NCBI GenBank assembly: GCA_028277085.1
Contig: JANQHL010000201.1
Location: 1 to 47,906 of the forward strand
DNA: 47,906 nucleotides
Direction of reading: 5' to 3'
Source of the DNA: Flavobacteriaceae bacterium
Lineage (GTDB): Bacteria; Bacteroidota; Bacteroidia; Flavobacteriales; Flavobacteriaceae
The first letter of the stretch is position 1, and every line of letters begins with the position of its first letter. Position numbers and translations under genes: made by a program. Of the stretch, positions 1 through 7,983 are shown piece after piece. The notes below the pieces were generated by a model. That model had not been told where the DNA came from, did no database searches, and saw only the letters and a program-made list of their open reading frames with translations.

Positions 1-1
1 A

Positions 2-1675
2 TTCAGGAAACAAATAAGCCCGAATATCAATATGATGAAGGAGGGCTATATTGTGGTGTATCAGGATGTTCGAGGCAGATGGATGAGTGAAGGGCATTAT
101 GAAAATATGCGAGCATATATCCCCAACAAAACCACTGACCAACAAGTGGATGAAAGTTCGGATACCTACGATACTATAGAGTGGTTGGTAAACAACGTGG
201 AAAACAACAATGGTAGCGTTGGCCTTTGGGGGATATCCTATCCCGGCTTTTATGCGACCTATGGAACCATTGATCCACATCCCGCCCTTAAAGCATCTTC
301 TCCTCAGGCCTGTATTGGCGATTTCTTTTTTGACGATTTTCATCATAATGGTGCCTATTTATTGAGTTATTTTCGCGTGACTTCTCTTTTTGGTACCCCA
401 AGGCCCAATGGGGATCAACCCGTGGATACGGCCTGGTATACTTTTCCCGATATCGGTACCGAAGACCAATACGAGTTTTTTCTGGACGCGGGTTCATTGA
501 AAAATTTGAACAACCACTTTGAATACGATATCAAAGACCAGCCTTCATTAGCTCCGGACGAAATGACGGATGACTTCTTTTGGAACGAACTCAAAGAACA
601 TCCGAACTATGACGAATTGTGGCAAAGTCGCGGCTTGATCCAGCATCTGGATAAGACCCAATCCCATGTCGCAACAATGATCGTGGGAGGGTGGTTCGAT
701 GCTGAAGATCTATACGGTCCGCTGGAAACCTACAAGAACATTGAAAAGTATAACAAAGGGGCCTATAACACTGTTGTTTTTGGTCCATGGGACCACGGCA
801 GATGGGCAAGACGAAATGGTCGCAGTTTGGTGGGTAACTATTATTTTGGGGATTCCATTTCTGAATTCTACCAGGACAATATAGAGACACAATTTTTTAA
901 TCACTTTCTAAAAGGTCCGGCAGATGGGAATACCGGATTACCGGAAGCTTACATGTATGATTCAGGGAGAAAGACATGGGAAGAGTTCAATACATGGCCG
1001 CCAAAAGACATAGAAAAGCAGACGTTCTATTTGTCTGAGGATGAGCAATTGACACCTCAAAAGCAAGGAGAAACAGGCATTCGATTTATTAGTGATATCA
1101 AAAAACCGGTACCGTACTCTGAAGACATTAAAACTGTCTTTACCCCAAGAAAATACATGACGGATGACCAGCGCTTTGCCGCCCGACGTTCGGATGTACT
1201 GGTGTTTGAAACTGAAGAGTTGCAGGAAGATCTTACCTTGGCAGGGGACATTATGGCCCACCTTAAAGTCGCCACAACAGGAACTGCAGCAGATTGGATT
1301 GTGAAAGTGATTGATGTGCATCCCAACAACTCAGCAACCAATGAGGAGATGCAGGACCATTTAAAAATGAGTAATTACCACCTCATGGTGCGTAGTGAAG
1401 TGCTTCGGGGAAGGTTTCGAAATAGCTTTTCCCACCCGGAACCCTTTGTCCCAAACAAAAAGACTGACGTGGACATTAAATTACAGGATGTGTTCCATAC
1501 CTTCAAAAAGGGACATAAACTGCAGGTGCAGGTTCAGAGTACCTGGTTTCCCCTTATCGATTTGAATCCGCAGACGTATGTGGAGAACATTTTTAAAGCG
1601 GAAGAGTCGGATTTTCAGACCCAAACGCATACTGTTTTTACAGATTCGAGCCTGGAGTTTTCTGTGTTGAACTAA
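2..1675 (+). CDS. CocE/NonD family hydrolase (S15 peptidase-like), 5' truncated
   Basis: The reading frame is open to the left edge, so the N-terminus lies outside the window; the first in-frame ATG is at 32 but codons before it already continue the fold. This is an alpha/beta hydrolase of the CocE/X-Pro dipeptidyl-peptidase family, whose members cleave acyl, amide or alpha-amino-acid ester bonds. Visible are the strand motif YIVVYQDVRGRW, the nucleophile elbow GISYPG, the acid loop GWFDAEDLYGP and the histidine motif GPWDHGRW, followed by the C-terminal jelly-roll region typical of the family. Homologues in Bacteroidota are often exported, but any signal peptide is off-window. The substrate cannot be told from sequence. 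The family is certain; the exact activity is not. Confidence 0.9.
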   Translation, partial: FRKQISPNINMMKEGYIVVYQDVRGRWMSEGHYENMRAYIPNKTTDQQVDESSDTYDTIEWLVNNVENNNGSVGLWGISYPGFYATYGTIDPHPALKASSPQACIGDFFFDDFHHNGAYLLSYFRVTSLFGTPRPNGDQPVDTAWYTFPDIGTEDQYEFFLDAGSLKNLNNHFEYDIKDQPSLAPDEMTDDFFWNELKEHPNYDELWQSRGLIQHLDKTQSHVATMIVGGWFDAEDLYGPLETYKNIEKYNKGAYNTVVFGPWDHGRWARRNGRSLVGNYYFGDSISEFYQDNIETQFFNHFLKGPADGNTGLPEAYMYDSGRKTWEEFNTWPPKDIEKQTFYLSEDEQLTPQKQGETGIRFISDIKKPVPYSEDIKTVFTPRKYMTDDQRFAARRSDVLVFETEELQEDLTLAGDIMAHLKVATTGTAADWIVKVIDVHPNNSATNEEMQDHLKMSNYHLMVRSEVLRGRFRNSFSHPEPFVPNKKTDVDIKLQDVFHTFKKGHKLQVQVQSTWFPLIDLNPQTYVENIFKAEESDFQTQTHTVFTDSSLEFSVLN

Positions 1676-1677
1676 AA

Positions 1678-2340
1678 TTGACTGTCATTAGGAAAAGGAA
1701 ACCATGGCCTACCAAAGCCGCGATGCAACAGGTTTACCGGGATAGGCTTTGGGGAGATAATGGCACTGAATTTTATTCGGGTTTAGGTTCCCATCATCCG
1801 GAAGTAGTAAACCCCTACATCAAAGCCCTAACCAAGTTCTTGAGATCTTTCGCCAAACCCATTACGGTATGTGATTTGGGATGTGGTGACTTCAATATCG
1901 GAAAGGAATTGGTACCCTACACGAAGAAGTATATCGCAATAGACATTGTTCCTGAGTTGATCGCTTATAACAGGAAGAAATTCAACTATCCTAATTTGGA
2001 GTTTCAATGTTTGGATATCGCAAAAGACAATGTACCTTGGGGGGATTGTGTAATCTTACGGCAGGTACTACAACATTTGTCCAATGCCGAGGTTGAAAAA
2101 ATTGTGAGCACCCTGTACAATTTTAAATATGTCCTACTAACCGAACATATTCCGGCCGGGGAGTTTGTACCCAACAAAGATATTGTTTCAGGTCAGGGAA
2201 TTCGGTTGAAAAAGCAGAGCGGCCTGGAACTTTTTAAAGCACCATTTTATTTAAAAGTAAGCGAAAAAAAGCAACTATTGTCTCTTGAGGCCATGGGTTA
2301 TAAAGGACGGATCGTAACCACTATGCTCAAAATGTTTTGA
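1678..2340 (+). CDS. Class I SAM-dependent methyltransferase
   Basis: The 220-residue product has the class I methyltransferase fold: motif I VCDLGCGDFNIGKEL (about residues 61-75), the acidic end of strand 2 in YIAIDIVPEL, a QCLDIA segment, and motif IV-like DCVILRQVLQHL. The start is uncertain. The longest form begins with TTG at 1678, two bases after the preceding stop, and the first in-frame ATG is at 1723; both leave the SAM-binding core intact. The gene probably shares a transcript with the upstream hydrolase. The substrate (small molecule, sugar or protein) cannot be inferred. No membrane segment or signal peptide is visible. Confidence 0.8.
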   Translation: MTVIRKRKPWPTKAAMQQVYRDRLWGDNGTEFYSGLGSHHPEVVNPYIKALTKFLRSFAKPITVCDLGCGDFNIGKELVPYTKKYIAIDIVPELIAYNRKKFNYPNLEFQCLDIAKDNVPWGDCVILRQVLQHLSNAEVEKIVSTLYNFKYVLLTEHIPAGEFVPNKDIVSGQGIRLKKQSGLELFKAPFYLKVSEKKQLLSLEAMGYKGRIVTTMLKMF

Positions 2341-2362
2341 ATTACTGAAAAGTAATCCTTTT
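2341..2362 (+). terminator. Weak intrinsic terminator after the methyltransferase
   Basis: Directly after the stop codon is a 6-bp stem ATTACT/AGTAAT closed by a GAAA tetraloop, followed by CCTTTT. The stem is AT-rich and the T-tract is short, so termination may be partial. Confidence 0.35.
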
Positions 2363-2436
2363 GAATTTCTCACCCCGACGAGACGAACTGGTCATTTCGA
2401 AATGAGTTCACCGAAGGTGGAGGATTGAGAAATCTA
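2363..2436. repeat. Small palindromic intergenic repeat
   Basis: A block of about 74 bases is bordered by an inverted repeat (TTTCTCA at 2367-2373 region and TGAGAAA at 2426-2432) and contains the perfect 14-bp palindrome TCATTTCGAAATGA at 2392-2405. This layout resembles the dispersed REP/MITE-like intergenic repeats common in flavobacterial chromosomes. A shorter piece with the same AGATTTCTCA end lies at about 32001-32012. It carries no coding capacity. Confidence 0.5.
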
Positions 2437-2493
2437 GAATATCAAATAAAACCCTACAAAGCCACTAGGAATTTGTGAAAAATTTCTAAATCA

Positions 2494-2526
2494 TTAGGAT
2501 TTTAGAAAGTTCTGCCTTTATATTTG
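2494..2526 (+). promoter_or_regulatory. Bacteroidota-type promoter for the SAM riboswitch-metY transcript
   Basis: TATATTTG at 2519-2526 is a perfect TAnnTTTG -7 element. A weak -33 (TTAG, ending 2497) lies 21 bases upstream. The position, about 30 bases before the riboswitch, is right for starting the metY leader. Confidence 0.6.
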
Positions 2527-2555
2527 TCGTAATAAGTTCAAACACGTATTGAATA

Positions 2556-2661
2556 GTTATCAAGAAAGGTGGAGGGAATAGACCCTTTGAAGCCTTAGCA
2601 ACCCTTGACCTCCCGTGTCATGAAGGTGCTACTTTCTACCTAATGTACCAGGATGGATAAC
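2556..2661 (+). ncRNA. SAM-I (S-box) riboswitch aptamer upstream of metY
   Basis: The core matches the S-box consensus: TATCAAGAAAGGTGGAGGGA, then GACCC...GAAGCC..AGCAACC and GAAGGTGCTA. The outer P1 helix is closed exactly by GTTATC (2556-2561) and GATAAC (2656-2661). S-box RNAs bind S-adenosylmethionine and switch off downstream methionine genes when SAM is plentiful. It lies in the 433-base gap before metY, the expected position. A second copy at 17521 serves the methionine synthase operon. Confidence 0.93.
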
Positions 2662-2666
2662 GACTA

Positions 2667-2741
2667 TCGGTTTTAAACCGACAATCACTTTCTTATAACT
2701 TTTTGATTACGCCTTTACAAATAGAAAGGCTTCGTGTTTTT
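2667..2741 (+). terminator. Probable expression platform of the metY riboswitch
   Basis: Six bases after the P1 helix there is a hairpin TCGGTTT/AAACCGA (2667-2681) followed by a pyrimidine-rich stretch to about 2704. A second hairpin GCCTTT/AAAGGC (2711-2730) is followed by a T-rich run to 2741. Either could act as the SAM-dependent terminator. Neither has an ideal uninterrupted T-tract, so the exact mechanism is inferred. Confidence 0.4.
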
Positions 2742-2773
2742 AAAGTATTTGTAACGCTAAAATTTAAAAAAAC

Positions 2774-4072
2774 ATGAGTGATCAAAATTTTTCCAGAGCA
2801 ACAAATGCCCTCCATGCCGGGCATGATGTTACCGTAAATGCCGGAACAAGGGCAGTGCCTATCTATCAAAGTACGTCCTACGTATTCAATAATGCGGATC
2901 ATGCCGCCAACCTGTTTTCCTTGCAGGAGTTTGGTAATATTTATACCCGGATTAACAATCCCACCAACGATATTTTGGAACAACGCCTGGCTGCGTTGGA
3001 AGGAGGGATAGCAGCTGTAGCAACGGCTTCGGGGACTGCTGCTTTGAATGCAGCCTTATTGGTCCTGCTAAAAGCAGGAGATCACATTGTTGCTTCCAAC
3101 AGCCTGTATGGAGGAACGTATAATTTGTTGGATGTTACCCTTCCGAGACTGGGAATTACCACAACTTTCGTAGACCCGGATGATCCGGCAAACTTTGGAA
3201 GAGCGGTGCAGGAAAATACCCGGGCTATTTTTGTGGAATCCCTTGGAAATCCAAAACTGGATGTTTTAGATCTAAAGGCGATCTCCTCGGAGGCCAAAAA
3301 AGCAAAGATCCCATTCATAGTAGATAATACGGTTGCTAGCCCAGCGCTTTTAAATCCAATAGCACATGGGGCTAATATCGTAATTCATTCATTGACCAAA
3401 TACATTAACGGAAATGGAACGGCTTTGGGCGGTGCGGTGGTTGATGCCGGGACCTTTGATTGGGCAAATGGCAAGTTTCCCGAATTTACCGAGCCTTCCC
3501 CAGGATATCACGGGCTGGTATATCATGAAGCACTTGGGCCTGCCGCTTTTATTGCCAAGGTTAGAATAGAAGGCTTACGAGACCATGGGGCCTGCCTGAG
3601 TCCGTTTAATGCGTTTCAAATTATCCAGGGCCTGGAAACGCTGGAGGTAAGAATGAAAAAGCATAGTGAGAATGCGTTGGCCTTAGCAAAGTGGTTGCAG
3701 GAAAGGGAAGAAGTTACCTGGGTAAATTATCCCGGTTTACCAAGTAGCAAATACAAAGCGTTGGCGGATGCTTACTTACCTGACGGGCAGAGTAGCCTTG
3801 TTACTTTTGGTGTTAAAGGAGGTTATGATTCAGCCAAAAAAATTGCTGACAACACCAAAATATTTTCATTGTTGGCTAATATTGGCGATACGAAATCTTT
3901 GATCATTCATCCGGCAAGTACCACACATCAACAGTTGGACGATGCTTCTCAAGAAGCTACCGGGGTAACCAAAGACTTGATTCGGTTATCGGTAGGATTG
4001 GAAGACCTGACAGATCTACAAGCAGATCTGAAAACGGCTTTTGCAACCATCGACAAATCAGTTTTGACCTAA
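2774..4072 (+). CDS. metY: O-acetylhomoserine sulfhydrylase (MetY)
   Basis: The product is a cytosolic PLP enzyme that makes homocysteine from O-acetylhomoserine and sulfide. At 432 residues it fits the MetY subfamily, which is longer than cystathionine synthases/lyases by a characteristic insert. Motifs: HAGHDVTVNAGTRAVPIYQS near the N-terminus, YTRINNPTNDILEQRLAALEGG, the phosphate-binding SGTAALNAAL, and SLTKYINGNGTALGG holding the Schiff-base lysine. ATG at 2774 gives the usual N-terminus. Its leader carries a SAM-I riboswitch, so it should be repressed when SAM is high. The next gene starts 12 bases downstream and makes the presumed substrate, so the two form an operon. Some family members also act as cysteine synthase; that is not decidable here. 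Confidence 0.95.
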   Translation: MSDQNFSRATNALHAGHDVTVNAGTRAVPIYQSTSYVFNNADHAANLFSLQEFGNIYTRINNPTNDILEQRLAALEGGIAAVATASGTAALNAALLVLLKAGDHIVASNSLYGGTYNLLDVTLPRLGITTTFVDPDDPANFGRAVQENTRAIFVESLGNPKLDVLDLKAISSEAKKAKIPFIVDNTVASPALLNPIAHGANIVIHSLTKYINGNGTALGGAVVDAGTFDWANGKFPEFTEPSPGYHGLVYHEALGPAAFIAKVRIEGLRDHGACLSPFNAFQIIQGLETLEVRMKKHSENALALAKWLQEREEVTWVNYPGLPSSKYKALADAYLPDGQSSLVTFGVKGGYDSAKKIADNTKIFSLLANIGDTKSLIIHPASTTHQQLDDASQEATGVTKDLIRLSVGLEDLTDLQADLKTAFATIDKSVLT

Positions 4073-4082
4073 TTTTTAAATA

Positions 4083-4123
4083 GCATGTGGTCGGGAGTTG
4101 CAACCAACTTTCCGGCTACATGC
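4083..4123 (+). other. Strong RNA hairpin overlapping the annotated start of the acyltransferase-kinase-dehydrogenase gene
   Basis: Bases 4083-4100 pair with 4105-4123 in an 18-pair stem (three G-T wobbles, one bulged T at 4109) around a CAAC loop. No T-run follows, so it is not an intrinsic terminator. It buries the ATG at 4085 and covers codons 1-13, which show no clear family conservation. It could lower translation from this ATG, protect an mRNA end between two genes, or mean that the real start lies downstream (GTG at 4148). Confidence 0.6.
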
Positions 4124-7100
4124 CACCTATCCCTAAAAGATCCCATAGTGCTTCAGCGACTCGTAATAAAAGATTTCATCACCTTTAGTGGCCATCAGCA
4201 AGATATAGAACTGTCCTATCAAGCCTTTGGACAACCTTTGCATGCTGCTCCTGTTGTCCTGGTCAACCACGCCTTAACCGGAAATTCAAATGTGACGGGA
4301 GAGGAGGGTTGGTGGTCCGATCTCGTAGGACCTGGAAAGTGCATTGCCACCGAAAAGTACTCGGTATTGGCCTTCAATATTCCCGGGAATGGATACGATG
4401 GTTTTGTGATTGACAACTATAAGGATTTTATAGCCGGTGATATCGCCAGAATTTTTTTAGAAGGCTTACGGCAATTGGAAATTGAACGGTTGTATGCAAT
4501 TATCGGAGGCTCCCTAGGGGGTGGCATTGCCTGGGAGATGGCGGCGCTGGACCCTGAGGTCACGGAACATTTGATCCCGGTAGCCTCTGATTGGAAATCT
4601 ACGGATTGGCTGATCGCCAATTGCCAGATCCAGGAACAGATTTTGAATAATTCCAGTCAACCGGTACATGATGCCAGGATGCACGCCATGCTCTGTTACA
4701 GGACACCGGAATCTTTTAAGGAACGCTTTCAACGAAGTACCAACGAAGAGCTTAATGTCTTTAATGTGGAAAGTTGGCTGATGCATCATGGTAAAAAGTT
4801 GAAAGAGCGTTTTCAGCTATCTGCCTATAAATTGATGAATCAGTTGTTAAAGACCATCGACATTACACGGGAAGGAGCGGCCGCTTTTGAAGCTTTGCAA
4901 AAAAGCGATATGAAAATACATATTGTTGGGGTGAATTCTGATCTATTCTTTACTGCTGCGGAGAATAAGGAAACCCACAAAAGATTTGCGCAAGCCTTTG
5001 CTAATGTCACCTATGGCGAGGTACAGTCTTTACACGGGCATGACGCTTTTTTGATGGAGTTCAAACAATTGGAGAATCTTTTGAAAGATGTTTTTGCCAA
5101 ATCCAAACGCAAGGATGGTGGGCTGAAAATACTGAAATTCGGAGGGAAATCCTTGAGCAATGGGGAAGGGCTAGGGCAAGTACTACAAATTATAGCGGAC
5201 AAAGTAGCGGCCGGGGAGCAAATAGCGGTGGTGCTTTCCGCTAGGGAGAAAGCGACGGATACCCTTGAAAACCTGCTTTTAAAAGCAGCCCAGGGCCTTA
5301 GCTATGCGGAAGACATCTCAGCCTTCCAACAATATCAGGTGGGGGATTTCCCGCATATTGATTTCACAGAGGAAACGGGTGAGGTTTCCAAAAAATTGGA
5401 AGGGGTTTCCTTACTAGGGGACTATAGTGACAAAACGAAGGACGCGTTTTTAGCCTATGGCGAATTGATTTCAGGAAAATTGGTCACGCAACTTTTGTTG
5501 GAAAGAGGGGTTAACGCTCAATTTTTTGATGCGCGCGAGCTGATCATAACAGATGATACCTTCGGGAATGCCAAAGTTGATGAAGCTACTTCCAGACAAA
5601 ATGTGATTCAAAAGTTCACGGAACTTTCAGACGATGGAGTACCTGTAATAACCGGGTTTATCGCTGCTAACAACAATGGCGAAACCACAACCCTTGGAAG
5701 AAATGGTAGTAATTACACCGCAGCGCTAATCGCGAATTTCTTGGATGCCAAAGAAATGCTTAACTACACCCATGTGGATGGTATTTTTACCGCCAATCCG
5801 GATTACGTTTCCGATGCAAAAGTGATTGAAAACCTTTCGTATTCCGAAGCCAATGAATTGGCTAGTTTCGGCACAAAGGTTTTGCATGCCAAAACGATTA
5901 TTCCCCTTATAGAAAAAAATATCCCGCTTCGGATTTTAAACACCTATAACCCGGAGTCCGCGGGAACGCGTATCAGTTCTAGAACAAAGGGGGATGGGAT
6001 AAAATCCTTATCGGTTATAGATAAAGTCTCTCTTATCAACCTGGAAGGAAGGGGACTCCTCGGTAAGGTTGGGATAGACGCACGGATTTTCAAGACCTTA
6101 GAGCGGAAAAATATCAATGTCAGTATCATTTCACAGGGATCTTCCGAACGCGGGATTGGCCTGGTAGTAGATGCCCAAAATGCTAAAAAGGCAAAACAAG
6201 CACTGGACGAAGAGTTTGATGCGGACTACTCCTCTAGTGATATCAATGCTATTACAGTGATAAAGGAGGTCGCCGTAATCTCAATTATTGGAGAAGACTT
6301 AAGCACCTTCCATAAACCTTATGATGCGTTGATCAAAAACGGCATCGTTCCTTTGCTTGTGAACAATACAATTTCAGGAAAAAATATCAGTCTTGTTCTT
6401 GAAAAAACAGATTTGCATAAAGCACTTAACGTGATGCACGGTCAGATTTTTGGGGTGAGCAAAAAGATCAACCTTGCTATTTTTGGACACGGCAATGTGG
6501 GGGGAACCCTAATCGACCAGATTTTGACATCCCAAGGAGCGATCGAAGAGCGTAAAGGATTGCACTTGTCCATTTTTGCCGTTGCCAATTCAAAAAAGCT
6601 ACTTTTAAAACGCTCCGGAATAGGCGGAAATTGGCGGCAGGCAATGACCAAAGAAGCTGAGAACTATAGTGTTGACGATATCATTGGCTTTGCTGAGAAA
6701 AACCATTTGGAAAACCTGATCGCAATAGATAATACCGCCAGTGCGGACTTTGTAAGTCATTATTTTGAATTGATACTGGCAGGATTTGATTTGGTATCTT
6801 CTAATAAGATTGCCAATACATTGGAGTATGATTATTACGCCCTGGTTCGGAAAAGCCTGAAAGAAAGACGAAAACGCTACTTGTATGAAACCAATGTTGG
6901 GGCGGGCCTTCCTTTGATAGATACCATTACTTTGCTCCACCTCTCCGGGGAGAACATCACCCGAATAAAAGGGGTGTTTTCCGGTTCGTTGAGCTATATT
7001 TTTAATGTATTCTCCGAAACGGATCGCTCATTCTCATCTGTGGTTTTGGAGGCGATGGAAAAAGGGTATACAGAACCAGATCCCAGGGAAGACCTTTCCG

Positions 7101-7537
7101 GCAACGATGTGGGGAGAAAACTCTTGATCCTGGCCCGTGAATTGGATCTTAAGAATGAATTCAATGAGATTTCTATCGAGAACCTTATCCCTCAAGATTT
7201 GATACCACTTTCTAAGGAAACATTCTTAACGCAACTGGAGCAGATGGATGTTGTTTTTCAGGGTAAAAAAGAACAATTGCCTCCTAACCATGTATTGCGT
7301 TATGTGGGGGAGTTGCACGGAGATTTGCAAGAAGAGAAAGGGGTTCTGGAAGTAAAACTGATCGCTGTACCCAAGACAAGTGCTTTAGGTCAGGTTTCAG
7401 GATCTGATTCTATTATCGAGATTTACATGGAGTCCTATGGAGACCGGCCAATCGTTATTCAGGGTGCTGGTGCCGGGGCTGCTGTAACCGCAAGAGGGGT
7501 ATTTGGCGATATAATACGAATAGCTGAGAAATTGTAG
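4085..7537 (+). CDS. Fused homoserine O-acyltransferase / aspartate kinase / homoserine dehydrogenase
   Basis: The 1150-residue protein joins three methionine/threonine-branch enzymes. Residues about 23-340 are a MetX-like alpha/beta hydrolase: NHALTGNSN, nucleophile S143 in GGSLGG, D286 in VNSDLFF and H319 in HGHDAFL. Residues about 347-640 are aspartate kinase: KFGGKS at 351-356 (usually KFGGTS), LGRNGSNYTAA, HVDGIFTANPD. ACT regulatory domains follow at about 645-795. Residues about 797-1150 are homoserine dehydrogenase: FGHGNVGG at 800-807, SSNKIANT, and PDPREDLSGNDVGRK. Kinase-dehydrogenase fusions (ThrA) are common; the N-terminal acyltransferase makes this trifunctional. It should convert aspartate to aspartyl phosphate, and aspartate semialdehyde to homoserine and on to its acyl ester, the MetY substrate. 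Acetyl versus succinyl specificity is not decided. The start is uncertain: a hairpin covers ATG 4085 and GTG 4148 is an alternative. The stop codon lies in a repeat. Confidence 0.9.
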   Translation: MWSGVATNFPATCHLSLKDPIVLQRLVIKDFITFSGHQQDIELSYQAFGQPLHAAPVVLVNHALTGNSNVTGEEGWWSDLVGPGKCIATEKYSVLAFNIPGNGYDGFVIDNYKDFIAGDIARIFLEGLRQLEIERLYAIIGGSLGGGIAWEMAALDPEVTEHLIPVASDWKSTDWLIANCQIQEQILNNSSQPVHDARMHAMLCYRTPESFKERFQRSTNEELNVFNVESWLMHHGKKLKERFQLSAYKLMNQLLKTIDITREGAAAFEALQKSDMKIHIVGVNSDLFFTAAENKETHKRFAQAFANVTYGEVQSLHGHDAFLMEFKQLENLLKDVFAKSKRKDGGLKILKFGGKSLSNGEGLGQVLQIIADKVAAGEQIAVVLSAREKATDTLENLLLKAAQGLSYAEDISAFQQYQVGDFPHIDFTEETGEVSKKLEGVSLLGDYSDKTKDAFLAYGELISGKLVTQLLLERGVNAQFFDARELIITDDTFGNAKVDEATSRQNVIQKFTELSDDGVPVITGFIAANNNGETTTLGRNGSNYTAALIANFLDAKEMLNYTHVDGIFTANPDYVSDAKVIENLSYSEANELASFGTKVLHAKTIIPLIEKNIPLRILNTYNPESAGTRISSRTKGDGIKSLSVIDKVSLINLEGRGLLGKVGIDARIFKTLERKNINVSIISQGSSERGIGLVVDAQNAKKAKQALDEEFDADYSSSDINAITVIKEVAVISIIGEDLSTFHKPYDALIKNGIVPLLVNNTISGKNISLVLEKTDLHKALNVMHGQIFGVSKKINLAIFGHGNVGGTLIDQILTSQGAIEERKGLHLSIFAVANSKKLLLKRSGIGGNWRQAMTKEAENYSVDDIIGFAEKNHLENLIAIDNTASADFVSHYFELILAGFDLVSSNKIANTLEYDYYALVRKSLKERRKRYLYETNVGAGLPLIDTITLLHLSGENITRIKGVFSGSLSYIFNVFSETDRSFSSVVLEAMEKGYTEPDPREDLSGNDVGRKLLILARELDLKNEFNEISIENLIPQDLIPLSKETFLTQLEQMDVVFQGKKEQLPPNHVLRYVGELHGDLQEEKGVLEVKLIAVPKTSALGQVSGSDSIIEIYMESYGDRPIVIQGAGAGAAVTARGVFGDIIRIAEKL

Positions 7538-7614
7538 CTTCGACTACGCTCAGCTACCGTTGGATAAACTTTTCGGAAGTATTGTCTTTGGTGGCTGAGC
7601 GTAGTCGAAGCCAC
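7534..7614. repeat. 25-bp inverted repeat pair left of the GIY-YIG gene
   Basis: The segment at 7534-7558 and the segment at 7590-7614 are inverted copies matching at 23 of 25 positions (core CTTCGACTACGCTCAGC), separated by 31 bases. The transcript would fold into a long hairpin. The left copy supplies the TAG stop codon of the upstream fusion gene. Repeats with this core are familiar in flavobacterial intergenic DNA. Confidence 0.85.
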
Positions 7615-7629
7615 CTATTTACAAAAAGT

Positions 7630-7947
7630 ATGAAAGGATATGTTTATATCTTGGAATGTTCAGATGGCAGTTATTATACAGGAAGTACCAATGATTTGGA
7701 CAAAAGAATGATGGAGCACCAGGAGGGTAAAGGTGCAAATCATACAAAGAAAAGATTACCGGTGCGACTTGTTTACGTTGAAGAATTTCTAAGAATCGAT
7801 GCTGCATTTTATAGAGAAAAACAGATCCAGGGATGGTCAAGAACCAAGAAAAAGGCTCTGATTAAAGGTGAATTGGAAAGTTTACCAAATTTAGCAGAAT
7901 GCAAAAATGAAACGCATTACAAATATTATCGAGAAGCAGATGATTAG
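7630..7947 (+). CDS. GIY-YIG family nuclease-domain protein
   Basis: The 105-residue product is a stand-alone GIY-YIG domain of the UvrC-N/YhbQ type. Visible are YVYIL (the GIY part), YYTGSTNDLDKR (the YIG part with catalytic Arg) and REKQIQGWSR (metal-binding Glu). The frame is open from 7582, but that extension is translated repeat sequence; ATG 7630, starting MKGYVYILEC, fits the family. The gene sits between two sulfur-amino-acid genes in the same direction. Its left side is an inverted-repeat pair ending at 7614, and its stop codon runs straight into a third copy. This position suggests a mobile or once-mobile unit. Cellular function is unknown. Confidence 0.85.
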   Translation: MKGYVYILECSDGSYYTGSTNDLDKRMMEHQEGKGANHTKKRLPVRLVYVEEFLRIDAAFYREKQIQGWSRTKKKALIKGELESLPNLAECKNETHYKYYREADD

Positions 7948-7971
7948 TGGCTTCCACTACACTCAGCTACC
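7947..7971. repeat. Third copy of the 25-bp repeat, right of the GIY-YIG gene
   Basis: This stretch matches the 25-bp repeat seen at 7534 and 7590 at 22 of 25 positions. It is in the same orientation as the 7534 copy and inverted relative to the 7590 copy. Its first base is the last base of the GIY-YIG stop codon. The copy is more diverged than the left pair. Confidence 0.75.
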
Positions 7972-7983
7972 TAATTGTTAATA

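Noticed and set aside
7582-7629. Longer N-terminus for the GIY-YIG protein
   Set aside because: The extra residues are translated from the inverted repeat; the family's N-terminus begins at ATG 7630.
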